A stretch of DNA of 64,000 nucleotides from Roseateles aquatilis (GTDB taxonomy: Bacteria; Pseudomonadota; Gammaproteobacteria; Burkholderiales; Burkholderiaceae_C): positions 1 to 64,000 of the forward strand of contig NZ_NIOF01000013.1 in the NCBI RefSeq assembly GCF_002205645.1, given 5' to 3'. The notes beneath the pieces are model-generated. The model searched no databases. It was not told the DNA's origin and was given only the letters and a program-made list of their open reading frames with translations. This document shows, one piece after another, positions 1-8,312 of this stretch (the first letter of the stretch is position 1; each line of letters opens with the position of its first letter). A program made the translations under genes and the position numbers.

Positions 1-47
1 GCGGCGTTCCTCAGCTTGGTCTTGCTCAGCGGTTTGTCGATTGGCAT
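1..47 (-). CDS. Start of a gene running off the left edge (partial)
   Basis: Only the first 15 codons are in the window, reading MPIDKPLSKTKLRNA. A GGAG ribosome-binding site lies six bases before this ATG (about positions 52-56 read on the minus strand), which is better translation-start evidence than most genes here have. The gene is divergent from the Sel1-like gene beginning at 68, leaving only about 20 bases between the two starts, so any promoters must overlap the coding starts. Nothing can be said about function. The short lysine-containing N-terminus shows no signal peptide. Confidence 0.5.
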   Translation of the reverse strand, partial: MPIDKPLSKTKLRNA

Positions 48-67
48 AAATGCTCCGGGGTCGGGTC

Positions 68-1414
68 ATGTTATGCCTCGCACACAAAATTCAGGACAGG
101 TCCCGCCGTCCTGCTGCCGCGATCACGGTCCTGATTGCCATCGCGGCCTCGCTTCTCCTGTCCGCCCAGGCCCAACCCGCGGGCGCGGGCTCGGCGCCCT
201 TGGCGGATCCGCTTCCCCCCAGTCCCCTGACGCCCATCCAACTTTGCGACCAGCTCGCGGCGCATCCGGAAGACCCCGAAGCGCATGCCGACGGCGTCGC
301 CGATGCCCAACTGGATGCCGCAGCCGTGGTGGCCGCCTGCGAGGCGGCAGTGAAACTGGACAAGGCCAGCCCCCGCCTCGCCTTTCAACTGGCGCGCGGC
401 TACCTGGCCAGCGATCGGCTGGAAGCGGGCATCGAACGCCTGATCGTCGCTGCCAAGCAAGGCCATGGCGCCGCGCTGGCCTACCTGGCGGACATCCACC
501 TGGATGGCGGTCCAGGCATCGAACCCGACCCGCGCACGGCGTTGGCGCTGTACCAGCGCGCGCTGGAATCCGGCTTCGAGCCGGCCGCCAAGGTGCTGGC
601 CGAGTTCTCGGACTACACCGAGCAGGTGGCCATGGCCGAACGCGAGGAGAAGGAGCTGGACAAAGCCGACGCGCTGCGGGCGGCGGAGGTGGCCAAGCTG
701 CCCAAGCCGGCGCTGAAATCACCCCAGCTGATCGACAACATCATGGCCCGCAAGTACGAGGCCATCACGCTGGACGAGGCCTATGCCAAGAGCTACCTCA
801 CCGCGGTGGCGGCCACCATCCAGGAGGAGTGCAACGCCCACTTCACCCCCGCCGAAGTGGCAGGTCTGAAGCAAGACTTCGCCCGCATCCAGCGGGTGCC
901 CGGCCGTCTGATGCCGCGCGGCATGTCCTTCGGCGGAGGCTTCAATCTGGGCCAGGCCGCCAACCAGCTGAAGGAGACCATGCAGATCCGCGACAACCTG
1001 CTGCGTGCTCGCGGCAACCCCAGTTCCTACAGCGAGGAAGAGGCCAAGCTGAGCCTGCTGGCGGACGAGATTCCGCTGAGCGGCATGAACGACGGCTTCT
1101 TCCTGATTCTCAAGCACGGTTGCGGCAGTCCTGGGCTGGACACGTTCAAGAAAAACGCCTGGACCTTCCTCACCAATGAATGGGCGCCTGATGCTCAGTT
1201 CCTGTCGACCTTGGACCAGATGTGCGTGGACTCGGCCAAGAAGGCGGGCCAGCAGGACGTGGGGCGACAGCGGTGCGAATGCCTGGTGAACGCCAATGCC
1301 ATGAACCCCAAGTCCCAGAAGGTGCGCAAGGACCTGTATGCGGACTACTGGCCGGTGACGCAGCACCTGATGCAGGCCAAGCCAGGGCGCTATAGCGGCT
1401 GCGTGGCCGGATGA
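68..1414 (+). CDS. Exported Sel1-like repeat (TPR-type) protein
   Basis: 448 residues from the second in-frame ATG. I prefer this start because it leaves room for the divergent gene and gives a classical signal peptide (RR, then hydrophobic AAITVLIAIAASLLL, then AQA cleavage-type residues near 35). Around residues 130-185 there are two alpha-hairpin repeats of the Sel1 kind (AAKQGHGAALAYLADIHLDG, then ALALYQRALESGFEPAAKVL). The remaining C-terminal 250 residues match no family I know. They contain several cysteines compatible with disulphides in the periplasm. The next gene starts 41 bases after this stop, with its own Shine-Dalgarno, so the two probably form an operon. Sel1-type periplasmic proteins commonly act in protein-protein interaction, and some are immunity or adaptor proteins of secreted toxins. 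That role here is inference. Confidence 0.7.
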   Translation: MLCLAHKIQDRSRRPAAAITVLIAIAASLLLSAQAQPAGAGSAPLADPLPPSPLTPIQLCDQLAAHPEDPEAHADGVADAQLDAAAVVAACEAAVKLDKASPRLAFQLARGYLASDRLEAGIERLIVAAKQGHGAALAYLADIHLDGGPGIEPDPRTALALYQRALESGFEPAAKVLAEFSDYTEQVAMAEREEKELDKADALRAAEVAKLPKPALKSPQLIDNIMARKYEAITLDEAYAKSYLTAVAATIQEECNAHFTPAEVAGLKQDFARIQRVPGRLMPRGMSFGGGFNLGQAANQLKETMQIRDNLLRARGNPSSYSEEEAKLSLLADEIPLSGMNDGFFLILKHGCGSPGLDTFKKNAWTFLTNEWAPDAQFLSTLDQMCVDSAKKAGQQDVGRQRCECLVNANAMNPKSQKVRKDLYADYWPVTQHLMQAKPGRYSGCVAG

Positions 1415-1455
1415 GCGCCGCCTTGCCACGAGCCACGAGCAACACAGGAACGTCC

Positions 1456-2790
1456 ATGCGCCGCCATGCCTCCTCCTTCGGCTTGACCGCCGGCCCACGA
1501 TCGCGTTTGACGTCGGGCCTCGCCGCCTCGGTGCTCGTGCTGCTGATGGCCGGCGCGGCCCTGCCGGCGCAAGCCCAGTACGACGCGCGCGCCCAGCAGC
1601 AGAGGCAGCAACAGGATGCTGCCCGGCAACAGCAGCAGGAACAGGCGCGCCGCCAGCAGGATGAGATGCGGCGACAGCAGCAGGAGCAGATGCGACAGCA
1701 AATGCAGCAACAGCAACGCCAGCAGATGCAGCAGCAGCAACGAGAACAGATGCAGCAGCAACAGCGCGAGCAGGCCCGCCAGCAGCAACAAGAAATGCAG
1801 CGCCAGCAGCGGCAACAGCAAGCCGCGCAAGGTCGGCAGCAGGCGCAGGACACGCAGCGGCAAGCGCAGCAGTCTCAACAACAACGCCAGGCGCAGCAGA
1901 ATGCTGCCGCCCAGCGAGGCAGCTTTGGTGCCAACGCCGGCGCGGATCGCCGCACCTTCTCCAACGGGGTCTCCAAGTCCAACCAGCCGCCCACCACCGC
2001 TCAGCTGGCCAAGGGCTACACCGGCAAGCAGACGCCAGACGGCCGCGCGCTGGTGAAGTTCCAGGGCCGCGTTCTCGCCGTGCCCGCCTCCCGCATCGGC
2101 GTCAAACCCCGCCAGCCCGCCAACGACGGTGGCGCCCCCTCGGCTTCATCCACCAGTTGGACGACGAAGCAGCGGGCCACCGTGCGGGCGGATGTGCAGA
2201 AGCTGGCGGGTTCGCCGCCCGGGGGCGGGGGCTCGGGGAAGGGCGGGTCCGCGGGCGGATCGAATGGTGGACTGTCCAGCACTTTCAACGCCGCGGCCCG
2301 CGCGCGCGTGGAAGCCGCACGTGTCGCGCGGATGGGCCAGGGCGCGCAGATGGCCGGGGTGGTGCGGGGTAACTCGCGCGAAGAGAACCTCAAGTACGAC
2401 ACGCCGAAGGCGAGGGAAGAGGGCTGGCGCCCGCCGCACTCCACGGGTTCCAACTTCCGCAGCTACGTGTCGCAGCGGACCGAGCGCTTCGTCCGCGTCT
2501 GGCACGAGACGGAGAACAAAAAGGTGGGCGGCTTCATGGTGCGAGAGAAGGAAATCGCGCATCTCGGCAACGACCCCGAGAAGATCCAGGCTCACCTGGG
2601 CCTGAAACAGGCGCCCACGCACATCGCCGTACTGGAAGTTCCGCCCAACACCAAGATGCAGATGAGCGTGATCGGGGAGAACTTCGAAAGGAAGCGCGCC
2701 GGAGGCTTCCAGTACATCGTGACGGACACGGTGTCCGAGGATTGGTTCAAGAGCACCCGAAAGCTGGAGCCGTCGCCCGTCAAGCATTGA
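1456..2790 (+). CDS. Exported glutamine-rich protein with a C-terminal toxin-like domain
   Basis: 444 residues from the ATG preceded by an AGGAA site; a longer in-frame start at 1411 is less likely. Order of parts: signal peptide (residues 1-45, ending ALPAQAQ); a roughly 110-residue tract of Gln with Arg, Met, Glu and Ala that looks like a long charged/polar helix; a low-complexity Gly/Ser linker near residue 250; and a C-terminal globular domain from about residue 330. That domain has the pattern R-V-W, GGFMV, a helical segment, an IAVLEVPPNTKM strand, GGFQYIV and DWFKS. This arrangement resembles C-terminal domains of polymorphic or contact-dependent toxins with an ADP-ribosyltransferase-like fold, but I cannot confirm the family or catalytic residues by eye. 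It probably shares a transcript with the preceding Sel1-like gene. No immunity gene is obvious downstream. Confidence 0.65.
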   Translation: MRRHASSFGLTAGPRSRLTSGLAASVLVLLMAGAALPAQAQYDARAQQQRQQQDAARQQQQEQARRQQDEMRRQQQEQMRQQMQQQQRQQMQQQQREQMQQQQREQARQQQQEMQRQQRQQQAAQGRQQAQDTQRQAQQSQQQRQAQQNAAAQRGSFGANAGADRRTFSNGVSKSNQPPTTAQLAKGYTGKQTPDGRALVKFQGRVLAVPASRIGVKPRQPANDGGAPSASSTSWTTKQRATVRADVQKLAGSPPGGGGSGKGGSAGGSNGGLSSTFNAAARARVEAARVARMGQGAQMAGVVRGNSREENLKYDTPKAREEGWRPPHSTGSNFRSYVSQRTERFVRVWHETENKKVGGFMVREKEIAHLGNDPEKIQAHLGLKQAPTHIAVLEVPPNTKMQMSVIGENFERKRAGGFQYIVTDTVSEDWFKSTRKLEPSPVKH

Positions 2791-2877
2791 GGGCGAGGGG
2801 AGGCGGCCATGGGTTTTGCTGGCGAGCCAGGGCTGGCGCTGCAGCTTTGGATGGCGCTTGCGTGAGCGCCGCGGCCA

Positions 2878-2904
2878 AAGAAAAAGCCCGGACATGCCGG
2901 GCTT
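2878..2904 (-). terminator. Rho-independent terminator after tRNA-Phe
   Basis: An 8-bp perfect stem (AAGCCCGG / CCGGGCTT) with a 5-base loop, preceded on the plus strand by AAAGAAAAA. On the minus strand this is a GC hairpin followed by a T-rich run, the canonical intrinsic terminator, 40 bases past the 3' end of the tRNA. Confidence 0.75.
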
Positions 2905-2943
2905 GGATCAACGCCAGATGCATTCTGCACCTGGCGAAATTCT

Positions 2944-3019
2944 TGGTGGCCAAGGGCGGAATCGAACCACCGACACGCGGATTTTCAATCCGCTGCTCTA
3001 CCAACTGAGCTACTTGGCC
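2944..3019 (-). tRNA. tRNA-Phe (anticodon GAA)
   Basis: Read on the minus strand the sequence folds as a complete cloverleaf. It has a 7-bp acceptor stem GGCCAAG/CTTGGCC, a D arm with AGTTGGTAGA, and an anticodon stem GCGGA/TCCGC enclosing the loop TTGAAAA with anticodon GAA (plus-strand 2984-2986). The T arm contains GGTTCGATTCC. Discriminator A and an encoded CCA end follow (2944-2947). It lies downstream of the response-regulator gene on the same strand but has its own promoter-like box and a terminator, so it is probably an independent unit. Confidence 0.97.
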
Positions 3020-3084
3020 GTGAGACTTGGGTCTCGCGCTTCGCTGTCCGTTGGCTAGAGCCGTGCTGAACAACGAAGACCGCG

Positions 3085-3093
3085 ACTATAGCA
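3085..3093 (-). promoter_or_regulatory. Candidate extended -10 box for tRNA-Phe
   Basis: On the minus strand the sequence reads TGCTATAGT, an extended -10 element (TGn plus TATAGT), about 65 bases upstream of the mature tRNA 5' end. It sits directly after the stop codon of the response-regulator gene. No convincing -35 hexamer is present at 17 bp, which fits an extended -10 promoter. Confidence 0.4.
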
Positions 3094-3819
3094 CTAAATT
3101 CCAGTGCCGCGCTTGTTCCTTGAAAGATCGACGCCCAGTTGCTTCAACTTGCGGTACAGGTGCGTGCGTTCGAGACCGGTCTTCTCCGCGACGCGGGTCA
3201 TGGAGCCGTTCTCCTTGGCCAGGTGGAACTCGAAATAGCTCTTCTCGAACGCATCGCGCGCCTCGCGCAGCGGGCGGTCGAGCTCGAACACCTGCTCCGA
3301 TGCCAGACCTTGATGCGGCATCGGCGCGATCGGCGCCAATCCCGCCGTCGCCATCGGCATCGCGCCCACGGTCATCGGCGGCAGGGACTCCGGACGCGGG
3401 TAGGGGTTGGGCATGCCGACGGCCGGCGCGCTCGTCGGCGCGGCCGGGCGCGGTGTGGTTTTCACGAGCGCCTGCTCGACCGCGCGCAGCAGCTTCTGCA
3501 GCGTGATCGGCTTCTCCAGGAACGCCATCGCGCCGAACTTGGTCGCCTCGACCGCGGTGTCGATCGTGCCGTGGCCGCTCATCATGATGACCGGCATCGT
3601 CAACAGGCCGCTGCTGCCCCACTCCTTGAGCAGCGTCACGCCGTCGACATCAGGCATCCAGATGTCGAGCAGCACGAGGTCCGGGCGCATCCGCTCTCGG
3701 GCGGCCCTCGCCTGCTGCGCGTTCTGCGCCAGTTCGATGGTGTGCCCCTCGTCCGAGAGGATTTCGGACAAGAGGGCACGGATGCCCAGTTCGTCGTCAA
3801 CAACAAGAATGGTTGCCAT
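3094..3819 (-). CDS. NtrX-like response regulator without AAA+ domain
   Basis: 241 residues. An N-terminal receiver domain (about 1-120) carries the acidic pocket DD near residue 8, the phospho-acceptor aspartate in VLLDIWMPDVDG near 52 and the conserved lysine in FLEKPIT near 103. A Pro/Ala-rich linker (about 125-175) follows. The end is a Fis-type helix-turn-helix (AKENGSMTRVAEKTGLERTHLYRKLKQLGVD). The central sigma-54-interacting AAA+ domain of classical NtrC/NtrX regulators is absent. That is a known short form in Burkholderiales, and it implies DNA binding without sigma-54 ATPase activity. It follows the kinase gene by six bases and is surely co-transcribed with it. Confidence 0.9.
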   Translation of the reverse strand: MATILVVDDELGIRALLSEILSDEGHTIELAQNAQQARAARERMRPDLVLLDIWMPDVDGVTLLKEWGSSGLLTMPVIMMSGHGTIDTAVEATKFGAMAFLEKPITLQKLLRAVEQALVKTTPRPAAPTSAPAVGMPNPYPRPESLPPMTVGAMPMATAGLAPIAPMPHQGLASEQVFELDRPLREARDAFEKSYFEFHLAKENGSMTRVAEKTGLERTHLYRKLKQLGVDLSRNKRGTGI

Positions 3820-3825
3820 GTATGC

Positions 3826-6078
3826 CTACTGTTCACGCGGCCGAGGCGCGTCCTGCGCAGGGCTCGGTGCAGTCGCGAGTTTTGAAAATGATAACGAAAC
3901 TTGCGCTCCGGTCGGCGGCTGTTCGGGGCCGCCCGACGGATGCAGATTGGTCAGACGGATGCGCGCGCCGTGCTCATCGGCGATTTTCTTCACCACCGCC
4001 AGCCCCAACCCTGTCCCCTTGATCTTGGTCGTGACGTAAGGCTCGAAGGCGCGCTTGAGCACGTTCTCCGCGAAGCCGTGGCCGTTGTCGGTGATGACCA
4101 GCCGCAACCCGCGCACGTCTCCGGCCTCGTTCAAGGCCTTCTGCGTGCGCACCGTCACCCGGCCGTCGGGCTGTTCGCTGACCGCGTCCAGCGCGTTCTG
4201 GACCAGGTTGTGGATGACCTGCCGCAACTGCGGCGCGTCACCCATGATGAAGGGCGGATCGGTGGCCAGATCCGCGCTCAACTGGCCGGCTTCCTGCGCC
4301 TCCGCATACAGCGTCAGCACCTCCGCCACCAGCCCGTTGAGGTCGAGCGACGCCAGCTTCGCCGCCGGCAGCCGCGCATAGTCGCGGAACTCATTGACCA
4401 GTTGCTTCATCGCCTGCACCTGGTTCACGATCGTGCCGACCGATCGCACCAGCATCGCCTGATCGGTGCCCTCGAGCTTGGACTCCAGCTTGAACTGCAG
4501 CCGCTCGGCCGACAGCTGGATGGGCGTCAGCGGGTTCTTGATCTCGTGCGCCAGGCGCCGCGCGACCTCGCTCCAGGCCGCCGACCGCTGCGCCGACACA
4601 ACCTCGCTGATGTCGTCGAACACCAGCAGCCGCGCCTCCTGCGGTAGCAGCGCGCCGCGCACCAGCAGCGTCAGCGTGCTTTGCTCGGCGAGCTGCAGTT
4701 CGAACGAATCCTGCCAATGCTCGCGCTCGCTGGTTTCCGGGCTGCTCTGCATCTCGAAGCGTTGCCAGATGTCCCGCGTGAACGCGGCCAGCACGGGCAG
4801 GTCGTCCAGCGGGCGGCCAACATAGGCGGACAGCGGAAGCTTCAGGATGCGCGTCGCGCCCGGGTTGACGGTCTCGATGCGGCGATCGGCGTCGAACACG
4901 ATCACGCCGGCGGTCAGGTTGTCGAGGATCGTCTGGACATGCGTTCGCGCGCTTTCCAGCTGCATGACGCTGAGCTCCACTTGTCCACGCGCGTCGGCCA
5001 GTTGCTGCGTCATGTCCGCGAACGAGCGCGTCAGGCCGCCGAGCTCGTCGCGAGAGCGGAATACCGGCTTGGTCTTGAGGTCACCCTGCGCCACCTCGCG
5101 CATGCCTTCCGCCAGCAGCAGCAGCGGCTGCACCAGCTGGTTGGACAGCGCCACCGCCAGCAGCAGCGCCGCGAACACCGCCAGGATCAGCACCAGCGTC
5201 AGGGTGCCGAGGTACATCCGCCGCAGCCCGTCGCGCAGCAGCGAGCGCTGCAGGTACTCCTGGCTGGCTGTCGAGACATTCAGCGCGTTGCTCACCACCT
5301 TGCCGGAGATCTGCTTGACCACCATCAGGTAACGATCGCTGTTGGTCAGCTGCAGCGCGTTGCTGGGCAGCAGCGCCAGCGCGCGAATGCGTGCCTCGCC
5401 CAGGACCGCCTGCTGCTCGTCCTCCAGCCCCTCCAGCCGGGAGGCGACGCCGTTGGCGCGGGCCTGCGACAGCAGCGCGGTGCCCGGGCGTTCGGGCAGA
5501 TCGCCGGTTTCGCCGCCGGCCGACAGCAGCACCTGGCCGTTGGGACCGATCAGCGCGACGCTGCGCGCCGCCATCTGATCGCGCAGCCGCTCCAGCGCCA
5601 GGGGCGCGAGGGCGCCATCCTCCCAGCGCTCGGCGGCCGCGCGGGTGCGGGCGGTCAGTTCGGATCGCAGGTTCTCCAGCGTGTCCTGGCCCAACGCGAG
5701 GCCCGCCTCCAGCGCACTGGCCAGGCGTTGATCGAACAGGCTCTCGATGCTGCGATTCACGAATTGGTACGAGACCGTGTAGATCAGCAGCCCGGGCACG
5801 ACGCCGACGATGGCGAAGATGCCGGCCAGCTTCAGCAGCAGGCGGCTACCGAAGCGGCCGCGCTTGACGCGCAGCGCCAGCCGCGTGCCGGCGACGCCGA
5901 TCACGACGATGAGGGCGGTCGCGACCGCGACGTTGACCCAGAACAGCCAGAGGTAGTGGCGCTCCAGGAAGCCGCGCTGCGCCGTGGTGCTGATCGACAG
6001 CAGGAAGACCAGCATGCCGCCGGCCCCCGCGATCGCGGCCACGGAGATCAACCACGCCAGGCGTGCCGACTTGGTCAC
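3826..6078 (-). CDS. NtrY-like membrane sensor histidine kinase
   Basis: 750 residues. Three hydrophobic segments lie within the first 110 residues, then a periplasmic stretch, a further membrane segment (LVLILAVFAALLLAVAL, about residue 300), a HAMP-type linker, and a PAS domain (AGVIVFDADRRIETVNPGA). The HisKA phosphorylation site is in RRLAHEIKNPLTPIQLSAER. The ATPase domain shows N box NLVQNALDAV, G1 box TDNGHGF and G2 box GTGLGLAVVKK. The whole architecture is that of NtrY-family kinases. It lies directly upstream of its presumed partner regulator and downstream of a DUF4390 gene and rsmB in a four-gene minus-strand run. The signal sensed cannot be read from sequence; nitrogen status or envelope/redox state are guesses from family members. 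Confidence 0.9.
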   Translation of the reverse strand: MTKSARLAWLISVAAIAGAGGMLVFLLSISTTAQRGFLERHYLWLFWVNVAVATALIVVIGVAGTRLALRVKRGRFGSRLLLKLAGIFAIVGVVPGLLIYTVSYQFVNRSIESLFDQRLASALEAGLALGQDTLENLRSELTARTRAAAERWEDGALAPLALERLRDQMAARSVALIGPNGQVLLSAGGETGDLPERPGTALLSQARANGVASRLEGLEDEQQAVLGEARIRALALLPSNALQLTNSDRYLMVVKQISGKVVSNALNVSTASQEYLQRSLLRDGLRRMYLGTLTLVLILAVFAALLLAVALSNQLVQPLLLLAEGMREVAQGDLKTKPVFRSRDELGGLTRSFADMTQQLADARGQVELSVMQLESARTHVQTILDNLTAGVIVFDADRRIETVNPGATRILKLPLSAYVGRPLDDLPVLAAFTRDIWQRFEMQSSPETSEREHWQDSFELQLAEQSTLTLLVRGALLPQEARLLVFDDISEVVSAQRSAAWSEVARRLAHEIKNPLTPIQLSAERLQFKLESKLEGTDQAMLVRSVGTIVNQVQAMKQLVNEFRDYARLPAAKLASLDLNGLVAEVLTLYAEAQEAGQLSADLATDPPFIMGDAPQLRQVIHNLVQNALDAVSEQPDGRVTVRTQKALNEAGDVRGLRLVITDNGHGFAENVLKRAFEPYVTTKIKGTGLGLAVVKKIADEHGARIRLTNLHPSGGPEQPPTGAQVSLSFSKLATAPSPAQDAPRPREQ

Positions 6079-6122
6079 GGGTCAGGATCCTTGCACGGTA
6101 GGCGGAGAGCGGCGTGCCACGG

Positions 6123-6737
6123 TCAGGGCTGCGGCTTGTTCGGCGGAGGGGACGGGGCGGCTTCGAGATTCAGCGTCAAGTTGCGCTCGACCGAGAGCGT
6201 CCAGCCATGGTTGCCGCCCAGGCCGATCTGCATCGGGCGGGGCAGTTGGGTGGTGTCCAACTTGTAGCTGAACTCCAGGTAATAGCGGCCATCGTCCTCG
6301 ATCTCCTTGGAGTCCGCCACGCGCCATCCGGACACACCGCGCAACGAGGCGATCGCCTCGCCCAGCGTGTCGAAGCTTTGATGCAGCCCGCCCGTGCTGA
6401 CACGGTACTGGCGGGTCAGGGGTTGCCAGGTGAGGCGCCAGGTGCGGCTGGCGGTGGCGATGCGCGCGTCGCGCCAGTACCAGCGGCTGCGCAAGACCTG
6501 GACATCGGCGACGAAGTAGACCGCGACGCCCTTGAGCAGCGCCTCTTCGGCCGGCTTCGGCAGCTCGAAGCGGGTGCTGAAGCTGACCGCCAGGCCGTCC
6601 TCGGCGCGCTCGGCGTTCAGCAGTTGCAGTGCGACGCCCTGGGCCAGCGCCCAGCCGTGCAGCACCAGCAGCGCGCCGACCAGGGTCAGGCGCTGCCACC
6701 AGGAACGCAGCGAAACGGGACGATGGGGGCGGCTCAC
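6123..6737 (-). CDS. DUF4390 membrane-anchored/exported protein
   Basis: 204 residues with an N-terminal hydrophobic segment (LTLVGALLVLHGWALAQGVA), so exported or membrane-anchored. The body matches the DUF4390 pattern as I recall it: beta-rich, with FSTRFELPKPAEEALLKG, YFVADVQVLRSRWYW, WRLTWQPLTRQYRVS and YYLEFSYKLDT. No enzymatic motif is visible. It lies between rsmB (21 bases upstream) and the NtrY-like kinase (44 bases downstream), the standard Burkholderiales context. A role linked to the two-component sensor is plausible but only from neighbourhood. Confidence 0.8.
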   Translation of the reverse strand: MSRPHRPVSLRSWWQRLTLVGALLVLHGWALAQGVALQLLNAERAEDGLAVSFSTRFELPKPAEEALLKGVAVYFVADVQVLRSRWYWRDARIATASRTWRLTWQPLTRQYRVSTGGLHQSFDTLGEAIASLRGVSGWRVADSKEIEDDGRYYLEFSYKLDTTQLPRPMQIGLGGNHGWTLSVERNLTLNLEAAPSPPPNKPQP

Positions 6738-6758
6738 GCGCGGGCGGGTATTCTGGGC

Positions 6759-8141
6759 TCAGGCTCGGGACTTGTGCAGCAGTGCGTAATAGAAGCCGTC
6801 GGTGACGGCCGTCACGCCCTGATGCAGGTCGTCGTTCGAGGCATTGTCGGCCAGCGGCAGCAGATGCCCGGCACCCCGGGCGAACTCTCGTGACCGGGCA
6901 TTGCCATGGCGTTGCAAAAATGCGTCGGTCTGATCCTGTCCTTCGGCCTTGAAGACGGAGCAGGTCGCGTAGAGCAGCCGGCCTCCCGGTTTGAGCAGGG
7001 GCCACAACGCGTCCAGCAATTGCGCCTGGGTCTGGGCCAGCGATGCGATGTCGGTGGCGCGGCGCAGCCAGCGTACATCCGGATGGCGCCGCACGATGCC
7101 CGAGGCGCTGCAGGGCGCGTCCAGCAGGATCGCGTCGAACGGCCGGCCATCCCACCACGCGGCGGTGTCGCGGGCATCCGCGGCGCGCACGTCGCCGTCC
7201 AGGCCGAGGCGTTGCAGGTTCTGGCGGACACGATCGAGGCGCTGCGCATCGGCGTCCAATGCCAGCAGATCGAGAGCGTTGCCGGCGAGTTCCTGCAGGT
7301 GCGCGGTCTTGCCCCCGGGCGCGGCACAGGCGTCCAGCACCCGGGCGCCGGCGCCGAGCACCGGCCAGTCCTCGTCAGGGGTCAGGTCTTGCGGGCGATG
7401 CTGACCGAGCAGCAACGGCGCCGCCAGTTGGGCCGACGCGTCCTGTACCGAGGCATGCCCTTCGCCGAAGCCCGGCAGGGCCTGGACCGGCCGCGGCTCG
7501 TCCAGCACCAGCGCCTGGGGGAACAGATCGCCGGCCGCGCGGGCGTCGATGTCGACCTCGCGGAGCCTGCGTAGGTAGTCCACGGTGTCGCCGTGAGCCG
7601 GACTGACGCGCAAGGTCATCGGTGGCCGCTGCTGGTTGGCGCGGAGCAGGTCTTGCCATCGATCCGGCCAGTCCGCGCGCAGGCGGTCCTGCCACCAGCG
7701 CGGGTGATTGAACTCGGCGACCGGGTCGTCGCGGAGCGCGGCCACCAGCGCGTCGCGCTCGCGCAGAAAGCGGCGCAGCACCGCGTTCACGAAGCCGGCG
7801 CTGTTCGGCGCGCGTTGGCGCACCGCGTGCACGGCCTGGTCGACGAGGGTGTGCTCGGCGTAGGCGGTCTCGCCGGGCCATAGCAGCGCCAGCGCCGTGA
7901 TGAGCAGCGCGTCGACGCGTGGCGGCGGATTCTTCGGGGCGAGCTTCGCGCGCAGGGCCTGCGCCGCGCCCAGGCGGCGCAGCACGGTGAAGCTGAGCGC
8001 CTGCGCGCCGGGGCGCAGATCGGCCGGGCAGCGGGACAACCAGTCGGTCAGCGATTGGCCGTCGCGCACGGCCTGCACGGCGTCGGCGGCGTGCGCCAGC
8101 AGCCGGTGCAGCGGCGGGGAGGAGTTCGGGACGGAAGACAC
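6759..8141 (-). CDS. rsmB: 16S rRNA (cytosine-967 C5)-methyltransferase RsmB
   Basis: 460 residues, the usual RsmB length. The N-terminal 150 residues form the NusB-like all-helical RNA-binding domain (LVDQAVHAVRQRAPNSAGFVNAV). The C-terminal Rossmann methyltransferase domain has SAM motif I (VLDACAAPGGKTAHL), motif IV with a Pro-Cys pair (LDAPCSASGI, R-H-P-D-V-R-W after it) and motif VI with the catalytic Thr-Cys (LLYATCSVF). Both cysteines of the RNA m5C mechanism are present. It is the first gene of the minus-strand run with DUF4390 and the NtrY/NtrX-like pair. Its start faces folE across about 170 bases. Confidence 0.95.
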   Translation of the reverse strand: MSSVPNSSPPLHRLLAHAADAVQAVRDGQSLTDWLSRCPADLRPGAQALSFTVLRRLGAAQALRAKLAPKNPPPRVDALLITALALLWPGETAYAEHTLVDQAVHAVRQRAPNSAGFVNAVLRRFLRERDALVAALRDDPVAEFNHPRWWQDRLRADWPDRWQDLLRANQQRPPMTLRVSPAHGDTVDYLRRLREVDIDARAAGDLFPQALVLDEPRPVQALPGFGEGHASVQDASAQLAAPLLLGQHRPQDLTPDEDWPVLGAGARVLDACAAPGGKTAHLQELAGNALDLLALDADAQRLDRVRQNLQRLGLDGDVRAADARDTAAWWDGRPFDAILLDAPCSASGIVRRHPDVRWLRRATDIASLAQTQAQLLDALWPLLKPGGRLLYATCSVFKAEGQDQTDAFLQRHGNARSREFARGAGHLLPLADNASNDDLHQGVTAVTDGFYYALLHKSRA

Positions 8142-8312
8142 CGGCGGAGTTTAAGGGCGCCGTCCGCGGCGTCCGTTCGGCAGGCGATGCGGCGATGACG
8201 GTAGGACAGCCTTGCTTTCGCAATGATTTGCCGATGCAACGACAATCGCCGCCATTGCGTTCCTGACGCCAACCCGCATTCGGGGCCCGCGAGGGTCCGG
8301 ACCCCTTCATCC

